From contig NZ_SOAM01000002.1 of the NCBI RefSeq assembly GCF_004364555.1, positions 1 through 64,000 on the forward strand: DNA of 64,000 nt. The letters run 5' to 3'. Under the pieces are notes generated by a model. It saw nothing but the letters and a program-made list of their open reading frames with translations, ran no database searches and was not told where the DNA came from. Position 1 is the stretch's first letter; every line of letters begins with the position of its first letter. The stretch comes from Amnibacterium kyonggiense. GTDB taxonomy: Bacteria > Actinomycetota > Actinomycetes > Actinomycetales > Microbacteriaceae. Shown here piece after piece: positions 26,931-34,264 of the stretch. A program made the translations under genes and the position numbers.

Positions 26931-27682
26931 GCCTTCGGCCCTCCTGCGACGTAGAGCACCTGGCCGGACACGAACGACGCGGCGTCGGAGGTGAAGAACG
27001 CGGCCGCCTCCGCGACGTCCTGCGGCTGCCCGACCCGCGCGACGGGGATCTCCTTCGCCGCCCCGGCCAGGAAGTCCTCGTATGAGACCTTCATCCGCTC
27101 GGCCGTCTGCCGCAGCATGTCCGTCGCGATGAACCCCGGCGCGATCGCGTTCGCGGTGACGCCGTAGCGGCCGAGCTCGATCGCGAGCGTCTTCGTGAAG
27201 CCCTGGAGCCCGGCCTTCACGGCCGCGTAGTTCGCCTGCCCGCGGTTGCCGAGCGCGCTCGTCGACGACAGGGAGACGATCCGCCCCCATCGCGCCTCCA
27301 CCTGGTGCGTCTGCACGGCGCGGCTCATGAGGAACGCGCCCCGGAGGTGCACGGCCACGACCGCGTCCCAGTCCGCGTCGGTCATCTTGAAGATGAGGTT
27401 GTCGCGGAGGATGCCCGCGTTGTTCACGAGGATCGTCGGGGCGCCCAGCTCATCCGCGACCCGAGCGACCGCCGCCGCCACGTCCTCCGCCCGCGACACG
27501 TCCGCGCCGATGCCGAGCGCCTCGCCGCCGGCCGCCCGGATCGCCTCGACCGTGTCGGCGGTCGCCGCCTCGTCGAGGTCGAGCACCGCGACCGCCCGCT
27601 CCTGCGCCGCGAGCCGCTTCGCGATCGCGGCACCGATGCCGCGCGCGCCTCCGGTCACGATCGCGATCCGTCGTCCCGTCAT
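26927..27682 (-). CDS. SDR family oxidoreductase (FabG-like)
   Basis: Encodes 251 residues. The cofactor motif is IVTGGARGIGAAIAKRLA, then LVNNAGI, and the catalytic Ser and Tyr-x3-Lys are in VSLSSTSALGNRGQANYAAVK. The C-terminal PGFIATDM is typical of 3-oxoacyl-ACP/acyl-CoA reductases. It probably oxidises or reduces the 3-hydroxy/3-ketoacyl-CoA made by its neighbours. It sits between the alcohol dehydrogenase (9 bases upstream) and MaoC (4-base overlap). Confidence 0.92.
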   Translation of the reverse strand: MTGRRIAIVTGGARGIGAAIAKRLAAQERAVAVLDLDEAATADTVEAIRAAGGEALGIGADVSRAEDVAAAVARVADELGAPTILVNNAGILRDNLIFKMTDADWDAVVAVHLRGAFLMSRAVQTHQVEARWGRIVSLSSTSALGNRGQANYAAVKAGLQGFTKTLAIELGRYGVTANAIAPGFIATDMLRQTAERMKVSYEDFLAGAAKEIPVARVGQPQDVAEAAAFFTSDAASFVSGQVLYVAGGPKA

Positions 27683-27691
27683 GCGTCCTCC

Positions 27692-28795
27692 TCAGTCGAA
27701 CTCGATCAGCTGCCGGAGGGCGGTGCCTCCGGCGAGCGCGTCCATCGCCGCGTTCACGTCCTCGAGCGCCACGCGGCCGCTGACCAGCCGCTCGACGGGC
27801 AGCCGGCCGGCGAGCCACAGGTCCGCGAACGTCGGGACGTCGCGCGCCGGCACCGACGAGCCGAGGTAGCTGCCCACGACCGTGCGCGCCTCGCTCGTCA
27901 GCGTGAGCGGCGGGAGGCTCGAGCGCGCGTCCGCGCGGGGGAGCCCCACGGTGACCGTCGTCCCGCCGGGCGCGGTCACCGAGAACGCCGTCTCGAAGGC
28001 CTTCGGGTGCCCCGCCGCCTCGATCACGACGGGTGCCCGCACGCCGCGGTCCGCCGCCTCCTCGGGCGCCCATGCCTCGGTCGCCCCGCAGGCACGGGCG
28101 TGCTCGAGCTTCGCCGGGACGGCGTCGATCGCGACGACGGGGTGCCCGGTCGCGACGGCGACGAGCAGCGCGGCGGTGCCGACCCCGCCGAGCCCGACGA
28201 TCGCGATCGGGTCGCCCTCCCGGGCGCCGGAGGCGTTCAGCACCGCGCCGCCGCCCGTCAGCACGGCGCAGCCGAGCAGCGCCGCGACCCCCGGCGGCAC
28301 CGCGGCGGGCACTGGCACGACGGAGCGGCGGTCGACGACCGCGTGATCGGCGAAGGCCGAGGCGCCGAGGTGGTGGGCGACCGGCTCGCCGCGCCGGGAC
28401 AGCCGCGTGCCGCCGCCGAGCAGCTCACCCCGCGCGTTCGCCGCGCTGCCGCGCTCGCACGGCAGGCGCCCGTCCGTCGCGCAGGCCGCGCACTCGCCGC
28501 AACGGGGCAGGAACGTGAGGACGACGCGGTCGCCCTCGTGCACGTCCCGGACGTCCGCGCCGACCCGCTCGACGACGCCCGCAGCCTCGTGCCCGAGCAG
28601 CATCGGCGTCGGGCGCGGCCGGTCGCCGTCGACGACCGACAGGTCGGAATGGCAGATCCCGGCGGCTTCGATCCGGACGAGCAGCTCGGTCGGCCCGGGG
28701 TCGTCCAGCTCGAGCTCGTCGACCGTGAGCGGGCGGCTGGCCGCGAAGGGACCGGGCCGCCCGGACTCCTCGAGCACCGCACCGCGGATCCGCAT
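27692..28795 (-). CDS. Zinc-dependent alcohol dehydrogenase
   Basis: Encodes 367 residues. Catalytic zinc ligands are in GICHSDLS and LLGHEAAGVVERVG. The structural zinc site is the four-Cys cluster CGECAACATDGRLPC, and the NAD motif is AIVGLGGVGTAALLVAVA. The length and these motifs match the class III-like medium-chain dehydrogenases that oxidise primary alcohols. GAGGAGG lies 7 bases before the ATG. The promoter region carries TAGCAT and the 22-base operator shared with the tetR gene at 23152, so it is probably in that regulon. Confidence 0.92.
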   Translation of the reverse strand: MRIRGAVLEESGRPGPFAASRPLTVDELELDDPGPTELLVRIEAAGICHSDLSVVDGDRPRPTPMLLGHEAAGVVERVGADVRDVHEGDRVVLTFLPRCGECAACATDGRLPCERGSAANARGELLGGGTRLSRRGEPVAHHLGASAFADHAVVDRRSVVPVPAAVPPGVAALLGCAVLTGGGAVLNASGAREGDPIAIVGLGGVGTAALLVAVATGHPVVAIDAVPAKLEHARACGATEAWAPEEAADRGVRAPVVIEAAGHPKAFETAFSVTAPGGTTVTVGLPRADARSSLPPLTLTSEARTVVGSYLGSSVPARDVPTFADLWLAGRLPVERLVSGRVALEDVNAAMDALAGGTALRQLIEFD

Positions 28796-28825
28796 CGTCG
28801 ACCTCCTCGTCGTCCGCGATGCTAC

Positions 28826-28847
28826 GCAACACTTCCCGAGACGTTGC
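28826..28847. promoter_or_regulatory. Putative TetR operator before alcohol dehydrogenase operon
   Basis: GCAAC and GTTGC half sites flank 12 bases containing ACTTCCCGAGA. It matches the minus-strand reading of 23824-23845 at 16 of 22 positions. TAGCAT on the minus strand (28824-28819) is directly downstream for the alcohol dehydrogenase, repeating the spacing seen at tetR. Confidence 0.65.
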
Positions 28848-28866
28848 AGGAGGTGCCCGGTGCTCC

Positions 28867-29736
28867 TCAGCCGAGCTGCGCGAGCCTCGGCACGACCGTC
28901 TCGCCGAGCCGCGTCGCGAAGCCGACGGGGTCGGGCGCCGCCGCGCGGACCCACACCTGGTCGATGCCGATCGCCGCGTACTGCTCCATCCGGGTCAGGA
29001 AGTCGTCCACGTCGTCAGGCGAGTCGGGCCCCATTGTCGTGAGCGTCGCCTGGATCGTCGAGAAGTCGCGGCCGACGTCGTCGCAGTGCCCGCGGAGCAC
29101 GTCGAGCTTGCGGCCCACCTCGTCGGGGCCGGCGTCGAAGAGGTTGCAGGCGTCGCCGAACTCGGCGACGAGCCGCAGCGTCTTCCGCTCGCCCGATCCG
29201 CCGATCAGCACCTCGGGCCGGTGCAGCGGCTGCGGGTTGCAGATCGTCGCTCCGAGCCGGTAGTGCTGGCCCTCGTAGGGACCGTCGTTCTCGCTCCACA
29301 TCTGGGCGCAGATCTCCAGGGCCTCCCGCAGGCGCTCGAACCGCTCCTTGAGCGGCGGGTAGGGCACGCCGTAGGCCTCGTGCTCCTCCTCGTACCAGGC
29401 GGCGCCGATGCCGAGGAACGCGCGGCCCTGCGACAGCACGTCCAGGGTCGACACGATCTTCGCGAGCAGCGCGGGGTGCCGGTAGGTGACGCCGGTCACG
29501 AGCGTGCCGAGCCTGAGCCGCTCGGTCTTCCCGGCGAGGTACCCGAGGGTCGTGTAGCCCTCGAGCATCGGCTCGGCGGAGCCGCCGAGCGGGATCATCT
29601 GGAACCAGTGGTCCATGACGGTCATCGCGGCGAAGCCGCCCTCGTCGGCCGCCTTCGCGGTGTCGGCGAGCGTGGTGGCGAGGCTGCCCGGCGCACCGGG
29701 CATCGTGAAGTTCAGGAAGTGCAGCGCCAGCTTCAT
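28867..29736 (-). CDS. LLM-class F420-dependent oxidoreductase
   Basis: Encodes 289 residues of a luciferase-like monooxygenase TIM barrel. It opens MKLALHFLNFTMPG and has MTVMDHWFQM, GTLVTGVTYRHPALLAKIVST and GRAFLGIGAAWYEEEHEAYG, which are typical of actinobacterial F420-dependent members. Cofactor F420 is known in actinobacteria, but its use here is inferred from family resemblance. It lies upstream of the alcohol dehydrogenase on the same strand, but that gene has its own promoter and operator. It diverges from arsR. Confidence 0.88.
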   Translation of the reverse strand: MKLALHFLNFTMPGAPGSLATTLADTAKAADEGGFAAMTVMDHWFQMIPLGGSAEPMLEGYTTLGYLAGKTERLRLGTLVTGVTYRHPALLAKIVSTLDVLSQGRAFLGIGAAWYEEEHEAYGVPYPPLKERFERLREALEICAQMWSENDGPYEGQHYRLGATICNPQPLHRPEVLIGGSGERKTLRLVAEFGDACNLFDAGPDEVGRKLDVLRGHCDDVGRDFSTIQATLTTMGPDSPDDVDDFLTRMEQYAAIGIDQVWVRAAAPDPVGFATRLGETVVPRLAQLG

Positions 29737-29795
29737 GGCGCCACCCTGCGCCTGGTCGGCTGGACGTCCGACGAGGGGCTCGTCGCGCTCGGCTG

Positions 29796-29829
29796 TGTAC
29801 CTTGACCGGTACGTACCCAGTCAGGTACA
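29796..29829. promoter_or_regulatory. ArsR operator and promoter
   Basis: TGTACCTTGAC and AGTCAGGTACA form an imperfect inverted repeat around a GGTACGTACC palindrome. TTGACC at 29802-29807 could be a -35 and TACACA at 29826-29831 a -10 with an 18-base gap. The ATG of arsR follows 6 bases later. Self-repression is likely. Confidence 0.7.
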
Positions 29830-29837
29830 CATGACGC

Positions 29838-30164
29838 ATGGACGCGGTGCTGCAGGCGATCGGCGACGCGAGTCGCCGCACCGTGCTCGACGCCCTTCGT
29901 GAGGGTCCGCGGACGGTCACCGAGCTCGCCGAGCGGCTGCCGATCGCGCGCCCCGGCGTCTCCCGCCACCTCCGGGTGCTGCGGGAGGCCGGCCTGGTCG
30001 AGGTGGAGGCGCGGGCGCAGTTCCGGGTCTACTCCCTGCGGGCCGAGCCGCTCGCCGAGCTGGACGCCTGGCTCGAGGACTACCGCGCGCTCTGGCGATC
30101 CCGCTTCGACGCGCTGCACACCGAGATCGCTCGCGGGAAGCGGGCGGAGAGGACCGGATCATGA
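29838..30164 (+). CDS. ArsR family transcriptional regulator
   Basis: Encodes 108 residues with a winged helix-turn-helix: AIGDASRRTVLDALREGPRTVTELAERLPIARPGVSRHLRVLREAGLVEVE, in which RPGVSRHLRVL is the recognition helix. It lacks cysteine-based metal sites (no Cys in the helices), so it belongs to the non-metal ArsR type often paired with an SRPBCC protein. It overlaps the downstream SRPBCC gene as ATGA. It is probably leaderless and autoregulated through the palindrome at 29796-29829. Confidence 0.92.
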   Translation: MDAVLQAIGDASRRTVLDALREGPRTVTELAERLPIARPGVSRHLRVLREAGLVEVEARAQFRVYSLRAEPLAELDAWLEDYRALWRSRFDALHTEIARGKRAERTGS

Positions 30165-30670
30165 CGCACCAGGCGCACACCGTCGTCGAGCAGGACGGCG
30201 ATCGAGTCCTCGTCCGCGTGGACGACGTCTTCGCGACATCGGTCGACGACCTCTGGTCGGCGATCACGGAGCCCGCGCGACTCGCGCGCTGGGTCGCGGA
30301 GGTGTCCGGCGACCTCCGCGAGGGCGGGGCGCTGCGGCTCCGCTTCACGAGCGGCTGGGAGGGGACGGGGCGGGTGCTCGTCTGCGACGCCCCTCGGCGC
30401 CTCGTCGTCGCGAACCGGGAGGACGACGGCGAGGAGACCGTCGTGGAGGCGCGGATCGAGGCCGTCGACGGCGGCGCACGCCTGACCGTCGAGGAGCGCG
30501 GGCTGCCCGCCGACGGCGGTGCGCCGTACGCCGCCGGCTGGTCCGTCCATCTCGAGGACCTCGCGCTGGTGCTCGACGGACACGAGCGCGGGGACTTCCT
30601 CCTCCGCCTGCGCGCTCGCCTCGTGGACGCGCAGCAGCAGGACGGATCCGAGGAGCGGCCCAGGGCGTAG
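30161..30670 (+). CDS. SRPBCC (AHSA1-type) domain protein
   Basis: Encodes 169 residues. The sequence shows the START/Bet v1-like pattern: VDDVFATSVDDLWSAITEPARLARWVAEVSGDLREGG near the N-terminus, then alternating strands and a long C-terminal helix (HLEDLALVLDG). Such proteins bind hydrophobic ligands. The arsR-SRPBCC pair is very common in actinobacteria and the ligand may be what the regulator senses, but function is not established. Its stop overlaps the -10 element of aspA. Confidence 0.88.
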   Translation: MTHQAHTVVEQDGDRVLVRVDDVFATSVDDLWSAITEPARLARWVAEVSGDLREGGALRLRFTSGWEGTGRVLVCDAPRRLVVANREDDGEETVVEARIEAVDGGARLTVEERGLPADGGAPYAAGWSVHLEDLALVLDGHERGDFLLRLRARLVDAQQQDGSEERPRA

Positions 30671-30673
30671 GTT
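30668..30673 (+). promoter_or_regulatory. -10 element of aspA (leaderless type)
   Basis: TAGGTT fits TANNNT and ends 8 bases before the GTG of aspA, which has no ribosome binding site. Confidence 0.45.
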
Positions 30674-30681
30674 GATCGCCC

Positions 30682-32172
30682 GTGACCGACGACGCTCACC
30701 CGACCACCCGCACCGAGACCGACAGCCTCGGCGCGGTCGAGATCCCCGCCGAGGCGTACTGGGGCGCGCACACCGCCCGGGCGCTCGAGAACTTCCCGAT
30801 CTCGAACACCCCGATCTCCCGCCATCCGCGGCTCGTGGACGCGCTCGCGATCGTCAAGCAGGCGGCCGCCCGCGCGAACCGCGACCTCGACGTGCTCGAG
30901 CCCGCGAAGGCGGCGATGATCGAGCGCGCCTGCGTCGCGATCCGGGAGGGGGCCCACCACGACCAGTTCGTCGTCGACGTCATCCAGGGCGGCGCCGGCA
31001 CCTCGACGAACATGAACGCGAACGAGGTCGTCGCGAACGTCGCGCTCGCGCTCGCCGGTCGCGAGCTCGGCGACTACGCCTTCCTGAACCCCATCGACGA
31101 CGTCAACCGCAGCCAGAGCACGAACGACGTGTACCCGACCGCGGGGAAGATCGCCATCGCGCTCGCGCTCGAGGACCTGCTCGTCGAGCACGTCGCGCTG
31201 AAGCGCGCGTTCGCGGACAAGGGGCACGAGTTCCACGACGTGCTGAAGGTCGGCCGCACGCAGCTGCAGGACGCGGTCCCGATGACGCTCGGGCAGGAGT
31301 TCCACGGCTTCGCGACGACGCTGGGGGAGGACGAGGAGCGCATCCGGGAGGTGCTGCCGCTGCTCCGGGAGATCAACCTCGGTGCCACCGCGATCGGCAC
31401 GGGCATCACGGCCGACCCCCGGTACGCGGCGACGGTGCGGGCGCACCTCAGCGACATGCTCGGCGAGCAGTACGAGACGGCCGGCGACCTGATCGAGGCG
31501 ACCAGCGACACCGGCGTGTTCATGCAGATGTCCGGCGTGCTGAAGCGCGCGGCGGTGAAGCTCTCGAAGATCTGCAACGACCTGCGGCTGCTGTCCTCCG
31601 GCCCGCAGGCGGGCCTCGGCGAGATCGTGCTGCCGCCGCGGCAGGCGGGCTCGTCGATCATGCCCGGCAAGGTCAACCCGGTGATCCCGGAGGTCGTGAA
31701 CCAGATCGCGTTCGCGGTCGTCGGGCACGACGTCTCGGTCACGATGGCGGCCGAGGCCGGCCAGCTGCAGCTGAACGCGTTCGAGCCGCTGATCCTCCAC
31801 TCGATCCTCACGAACGTCGCCTGGCTCGCGGCCGGCTGCCGCACGCTCCGCCTGCACTGCGTGGAGGGGATCCAGGCGAACGTCGATCGGCTCGACTCCA
31901 TGGTCCGCACGTCCGTCGGCGTCGTCACGGCGCTCACGCCCTACATCGGCTACGCCGCGGCCTCCGCGCTCGCGAAGACCGCCCTGCTGACCGGCCGCGA
32001 CGTCGCGGACCTCGTCGTCGAGGCCGGCCTCATGGACCGCACCCGCGTGCTCGAGCTCACCTCGCCCGAGCGCCTGACGAACTCGACGCCGATCACCGCG
32101 AGCATCGCGGTGGTGGGGCCGGAGACCGCCGCCATCGCGATCGCGCAGCCGTCGGAGGCCGACTCGATCTGA
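30682..32172 (+). CDS. aspA: Aspartate ammonia-lyase
   Basis: Encodes 496 residues from a GTG start. The fumarase/aspartase superfamily signature GSSIMPGKVNPV is intact, with the catalytic Ser in the flexible loop. QGGAGTSTNMNANEVVANVAL and NRSQSTNDVYPTA are the other conserved regions. VLKVGRTQLQDAVPMTLGQEF fits aspartase better than class II fumarase. It interconverts aspartate with fumarate and ammonia in the cytoplasm. It stands alone between the SRPBCC gene and a convergent DUF2786 gene only 3 bases from its stop. Confidence 0.9.
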   Translation: MTDDAHPTTRTETDSLGAVEIPAEAYWGAHTARALENFPISNTPISRHPRLVDALAIVKQAAARANRDLDVLEPAKAAMIERACVAIREGAHHDQFVVDVIQGGAGTSTNMNANEVVANVALALAGRELGDYAFLNPIDDVNRSQSTNDVYPTAGKIAIALALEDLLVEHVALKRAFADKGHEFHDVLKVGRTQLQDAVPMTLGQEFHGFATTLGEDEERIREVLPLLREINLGATAIGTGITADPRYAATVRAHLSDMLGEQYETAGDLIEATSDTGVFMQMSGVLKRAAVKLSKICNDLRLLSSGPQAGLGEIVLPPRQAGSSIMPGKVNPVIPEVVNQIAFAVVGHDVSVTMAAEAGQLQLNAFEPLILHSILTNVAWLAAGCRTLRLHCVEGIQANVDRLDSMVRTSVGVVTALTPYIGYAAASALAKTALLTGRDVADLVVEAGLMDRTRVLELTSPERLTNSTPITASIAVVGPETAAIAIAQPSEADSI

Positions 32173-32175
32173 CGG

Positions 32176-32931
32176 TCACGCGTCGACGGAGCGCTGCGCG
32201 GTGCCCGAGGAGCGGAGGCCCGCCGCGTAGCCGGGCGCGCGACCGTAGCCCGAGAACGAGCGGCGGTCGGTGACCCGGCGCACGTGCAGGTTGTCCCGCA
32301 CCCAGTCCTGCACGGCCTCCTCCCGAGCGGCGACGACGAGCGCGGTGCCCGTGCCGGTGTCGGCGAGCGCGCGCTCGCGACCCTCGTCGAGCCGGGCCGC
32401 GGCACCGGCGCCGAAGGCCTGCGCGAAGGCGCACCGGGAGAGGTGCGCGTCCCACTTCGGGATCATCCGGTGACGCGGATCGCTCCGCCACCAGGCCTTC
32501 ACCGCGAGTGCCGCCTGGACCGCGAGGGACTCGAGCAGCGGCACCGCGAGGGCCAGGTCCGAGGCGAATCCCGTCACCGCGAGCTCGACGTGCGGCCGCG
32601 AGCCGGGGTCGTCCCAGGGGTTGACGGTGCGGCGGTCGCGGTAGTGGGCGACGAGGCCGAGCGCCTTCGCCGCGGCGCTGAGGCCGATCACCACGTCGAG
32701 CGCGGTCGTCCCGCGTCCGCCGGCGACCACGACGGTGCGCCGCTCGATCGGCTCGCGCTCGGCGCGTCGGGCGCCGTCGACGTCGAGCGTCAGCCGGTCG
32801 ATCGCGTGCTTCGCGAGCAGCCGCTCCGCCTCCTGGCCGGCGGTGTCCCGCTCGGCCTGCGTCGCCGCGGGGTCCTGCGAGACCCGCAGGAAGTGCTCGA
32901 TGCGCGCCTCGACGCCCATCTTCTCGGCCAT
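32176..32931 (-). CDS. DUF2786 domain protein
   Basis: Encodes 251 residues. The N-terminal ~55 residues (ARIEHFLRVSQDPAATQAERDTAGQEAERLLAKHAID) match the DUF2786 pattern. Then comes a mixed alpha/beta region with SRCAFAQAFGAGAAARLDEGRERAL and a Ser/Gly/Tyr/Arg-rich tail. ATG 32931 has AGGAGG 6 bases upstream and was preferred to a frame 8 codons longer. DUF2786 proteins are of unknown function and found in actinobacteria and phages. It is convergent with aspA with almost no spacer. Confidence 0.8.
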   Translation of the reverse strand: MAEKMGVEARIEHFLRVSQDPAATQAERDTAGQEAERLLAKHAIDRLTLDVDGARRAEREPIERRTVVVAGGRGTTALDVVIGLSAAAKALGLVAHYRDRRTVNPWDDPGSRPHVELAVTGFASDLALAVPLLESLAVQAALAVKAWWRSDPRHRMIPKWDAHLSRCAFAQAFGAGAAARLDEGRERALADTGTGTALVVAAREEAVQDWVRDNLHVRRVTDRRSFSGYGRAPGYAAGLRSSGTAQRSVDA

Positions 32932-33039
32932 GGTTCCTCCTGGATGCCGGGGCACGGGCGCGGCCGCATTCGATCAGCGCCCACCGACAGCGCGGACATC
33001 GGCGGGCGATCCCCGGCGGCGCACCGGGATACTGGCCCG

Positions 33040-33648
33040 ATGCCCACCCTGGACGCCGATGCCGCGCAGGCGTACGGCCGCGACCTCCTCCTCGGCGACC
33101 TGGTGCGCCTCCGCCCGCTCGAGGAGCGGGACCTCCTCCACCTCGAGCGCTGGTGGGGCGACCCGGAGTGGCAGGTGTTCCAGCAGCAGACCGTGCGGCC
33201 GCAGCCGGACGGACCCGCCCAGGACCTGTTCCGCCGCTGGAGCACGAACGACTCCGGCGCCGGGGTCGGGTTCAGCGTCGAGACGCGCGCGTCCGGCGAA
33301 TTCGTGGGGCACGTGACGCTCTGGGGCGCCGCGCTCCCGGCACGAGCGGCGACGCTCGGCATCATCATCGGCCCGACCCAGGTCGGCCGGGGATACGGCA
33401 CCGACGCCGTCCGCACCCTCTGCCGGTACGGCTTCCGCGCGATGGGCCTGCATCGCATCGGCCTCTCCCTCGCCGCCTTCAACGAGCGCGGCCGCGCCGC
33501 TTACGAGAAGGCGGGCTTCCAGGTCGAGGGCGTGCGCCGCGAGGCGGTGTTCACGGACGGCGGCTTCACGGACGAGGTGCTGATGGGGCTGCTGCGACGG
33601 GACTGGGAGGCGCGCGAGGAGGCGCGCGCCGCCGAGGCCTCCGCGTGA
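33040..33648 (+). CDS. GNAT family N-acetyltransferase (RimJ/RimL type)
   Basis: Encodes 202 residues. The GNAT core includes VRLRPLEERDLLHLERWW, acetyl-CoA-binding motif A IIIGPTQVGRGYGTDAVRTLCRYGF and motif B LHRIGLSLAAFNERGRAAYEKAGFQVEG. The last is typical of RimJ/RimL-like enzymes that acetylate protein N-termini or small molecules. GATACT at 33028-33033 ends 6 bases before the ATG, so it may be leaderless. It overlaps the next acetyltransferase as GTGA. Confidence 0.9.
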   Translation: MPTLDADAAQAYGRDLLLGDLVRLRPLEERDLLHLERWWGDPEWQVFQQQTVRPQPDGPAQDLFRRWSTNDSGAGVGFSVETRASGEFVGHVTLWGAALPARAATLGIIIGPTQVGRGYGTDAVRTLCRYGFRAMGLHRIGLSLAAFNERGRAAYEKAGFQVEGVRREAVFTDGGFTDEVLMGLLRRDWEAREEARAAEASA

Positions 33649-34175
33649 CCGTGCGCGCGGCCCGCCCCGCCGACGCGGCCGCGCTCGCCGAGGTGGCTGC
33701 GGCGACCTTCGGCCTCGCGTGCCCGCCGAGCACGCCGCAGGCCGCGATCGACGAGTTCATCGCGACCGCCCTCTCCGAGTCGGCCTTCACCCGCTACCTG
33801 GCCGATCCCGCCCGGGCGCTGCTCGTGGCCGAGACGACGCCGGGGCGACCGTTCGACGGCTACGCGATGCTCGTGCTCGGCGAGCCCGCCGACCCGGACG
33901 TCGCCGGGGCGCTCCGCGTCCGGCCGACCGTCGAGCTGTCGAAGATCTACGTCCGTGCGGACGGCCACGGCCGGGGGACGGCAGCCGAGCTGCTCGCCCG
34001 GGCGCTGGAGGCGGGCCGTGCGCGGGGTGCGGCCGGCATGTGGCTCGGCACGAACCAGGAGAACGAGCGCGCCCAGCGGTTCTACGCGAAGCACGGCTTC
34101 GAGCGCGTCGGCGTCAAGCGCTTCCGGCTCGGCGACCGCTACGAGGACGACTTCGTCTTCGAGCGCCCCCTCTGA
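33645..34175 (+). CDS. GNAT family N-acetyltransferase
   Basis: Encodes 176 residues starting at a GTG that overlaps the previous stop. It is a second, unrelated GNAT: VRAARPADAAALAEVAAATFGLACP, then ELSKIYVRADGHGRGTAAELL as the acetyl-CoA motif A and GTNQENERAQRFYAKHGFERVG as motif B. The pattern is that of small-molecule (spermidine/diamine or amino-acid type) acetyltransferases. Tandem coupling with a different GNAT suggests a shared stress or modification role, not shown by sequence. Confidence 0.9.
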   Translation: MTVRAARPADAAALAEVAAATFGLACPPSTPQAAIDEFIATALSESAFTRYLADPARALLVAETTPGRPFDGYAMLVLGEPADPDVAGALRVRPTVELSKIYVRADGHGRGTAAELLARALEAGRARGAAGMWLGTNQENERAQRFYAKHGFERVGVKRFRLGDRYEDDFVFERPL

Positions 34176-34196
34176 CGCCGCCGGACTCCCCGGCAG

Positions 34197-34246
34197 AGGT
34201 TCACGGATACGGAGAACCGGCCCCGAACCTCCGTATCCGTGAACCT
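34197..34246. terminator. Bidirectional hairpin, dispersed family B copy 2
   Basis: Arms AGGTTCACGGATACGGAG (34197-34214) and its exact complement (34229-34246) around a 14-base loop. A third half-site TCGGTGAACCT follows at 34255-34265. It lies between the convergent acetyltransferase and alpha-galactosidase genes and shares the GGTTCAC-GATACGGAG block with 20988-21039. Confidence 0.8.
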
Positions 34247-34264
34247 CATCCGGGTCGGTGAACC

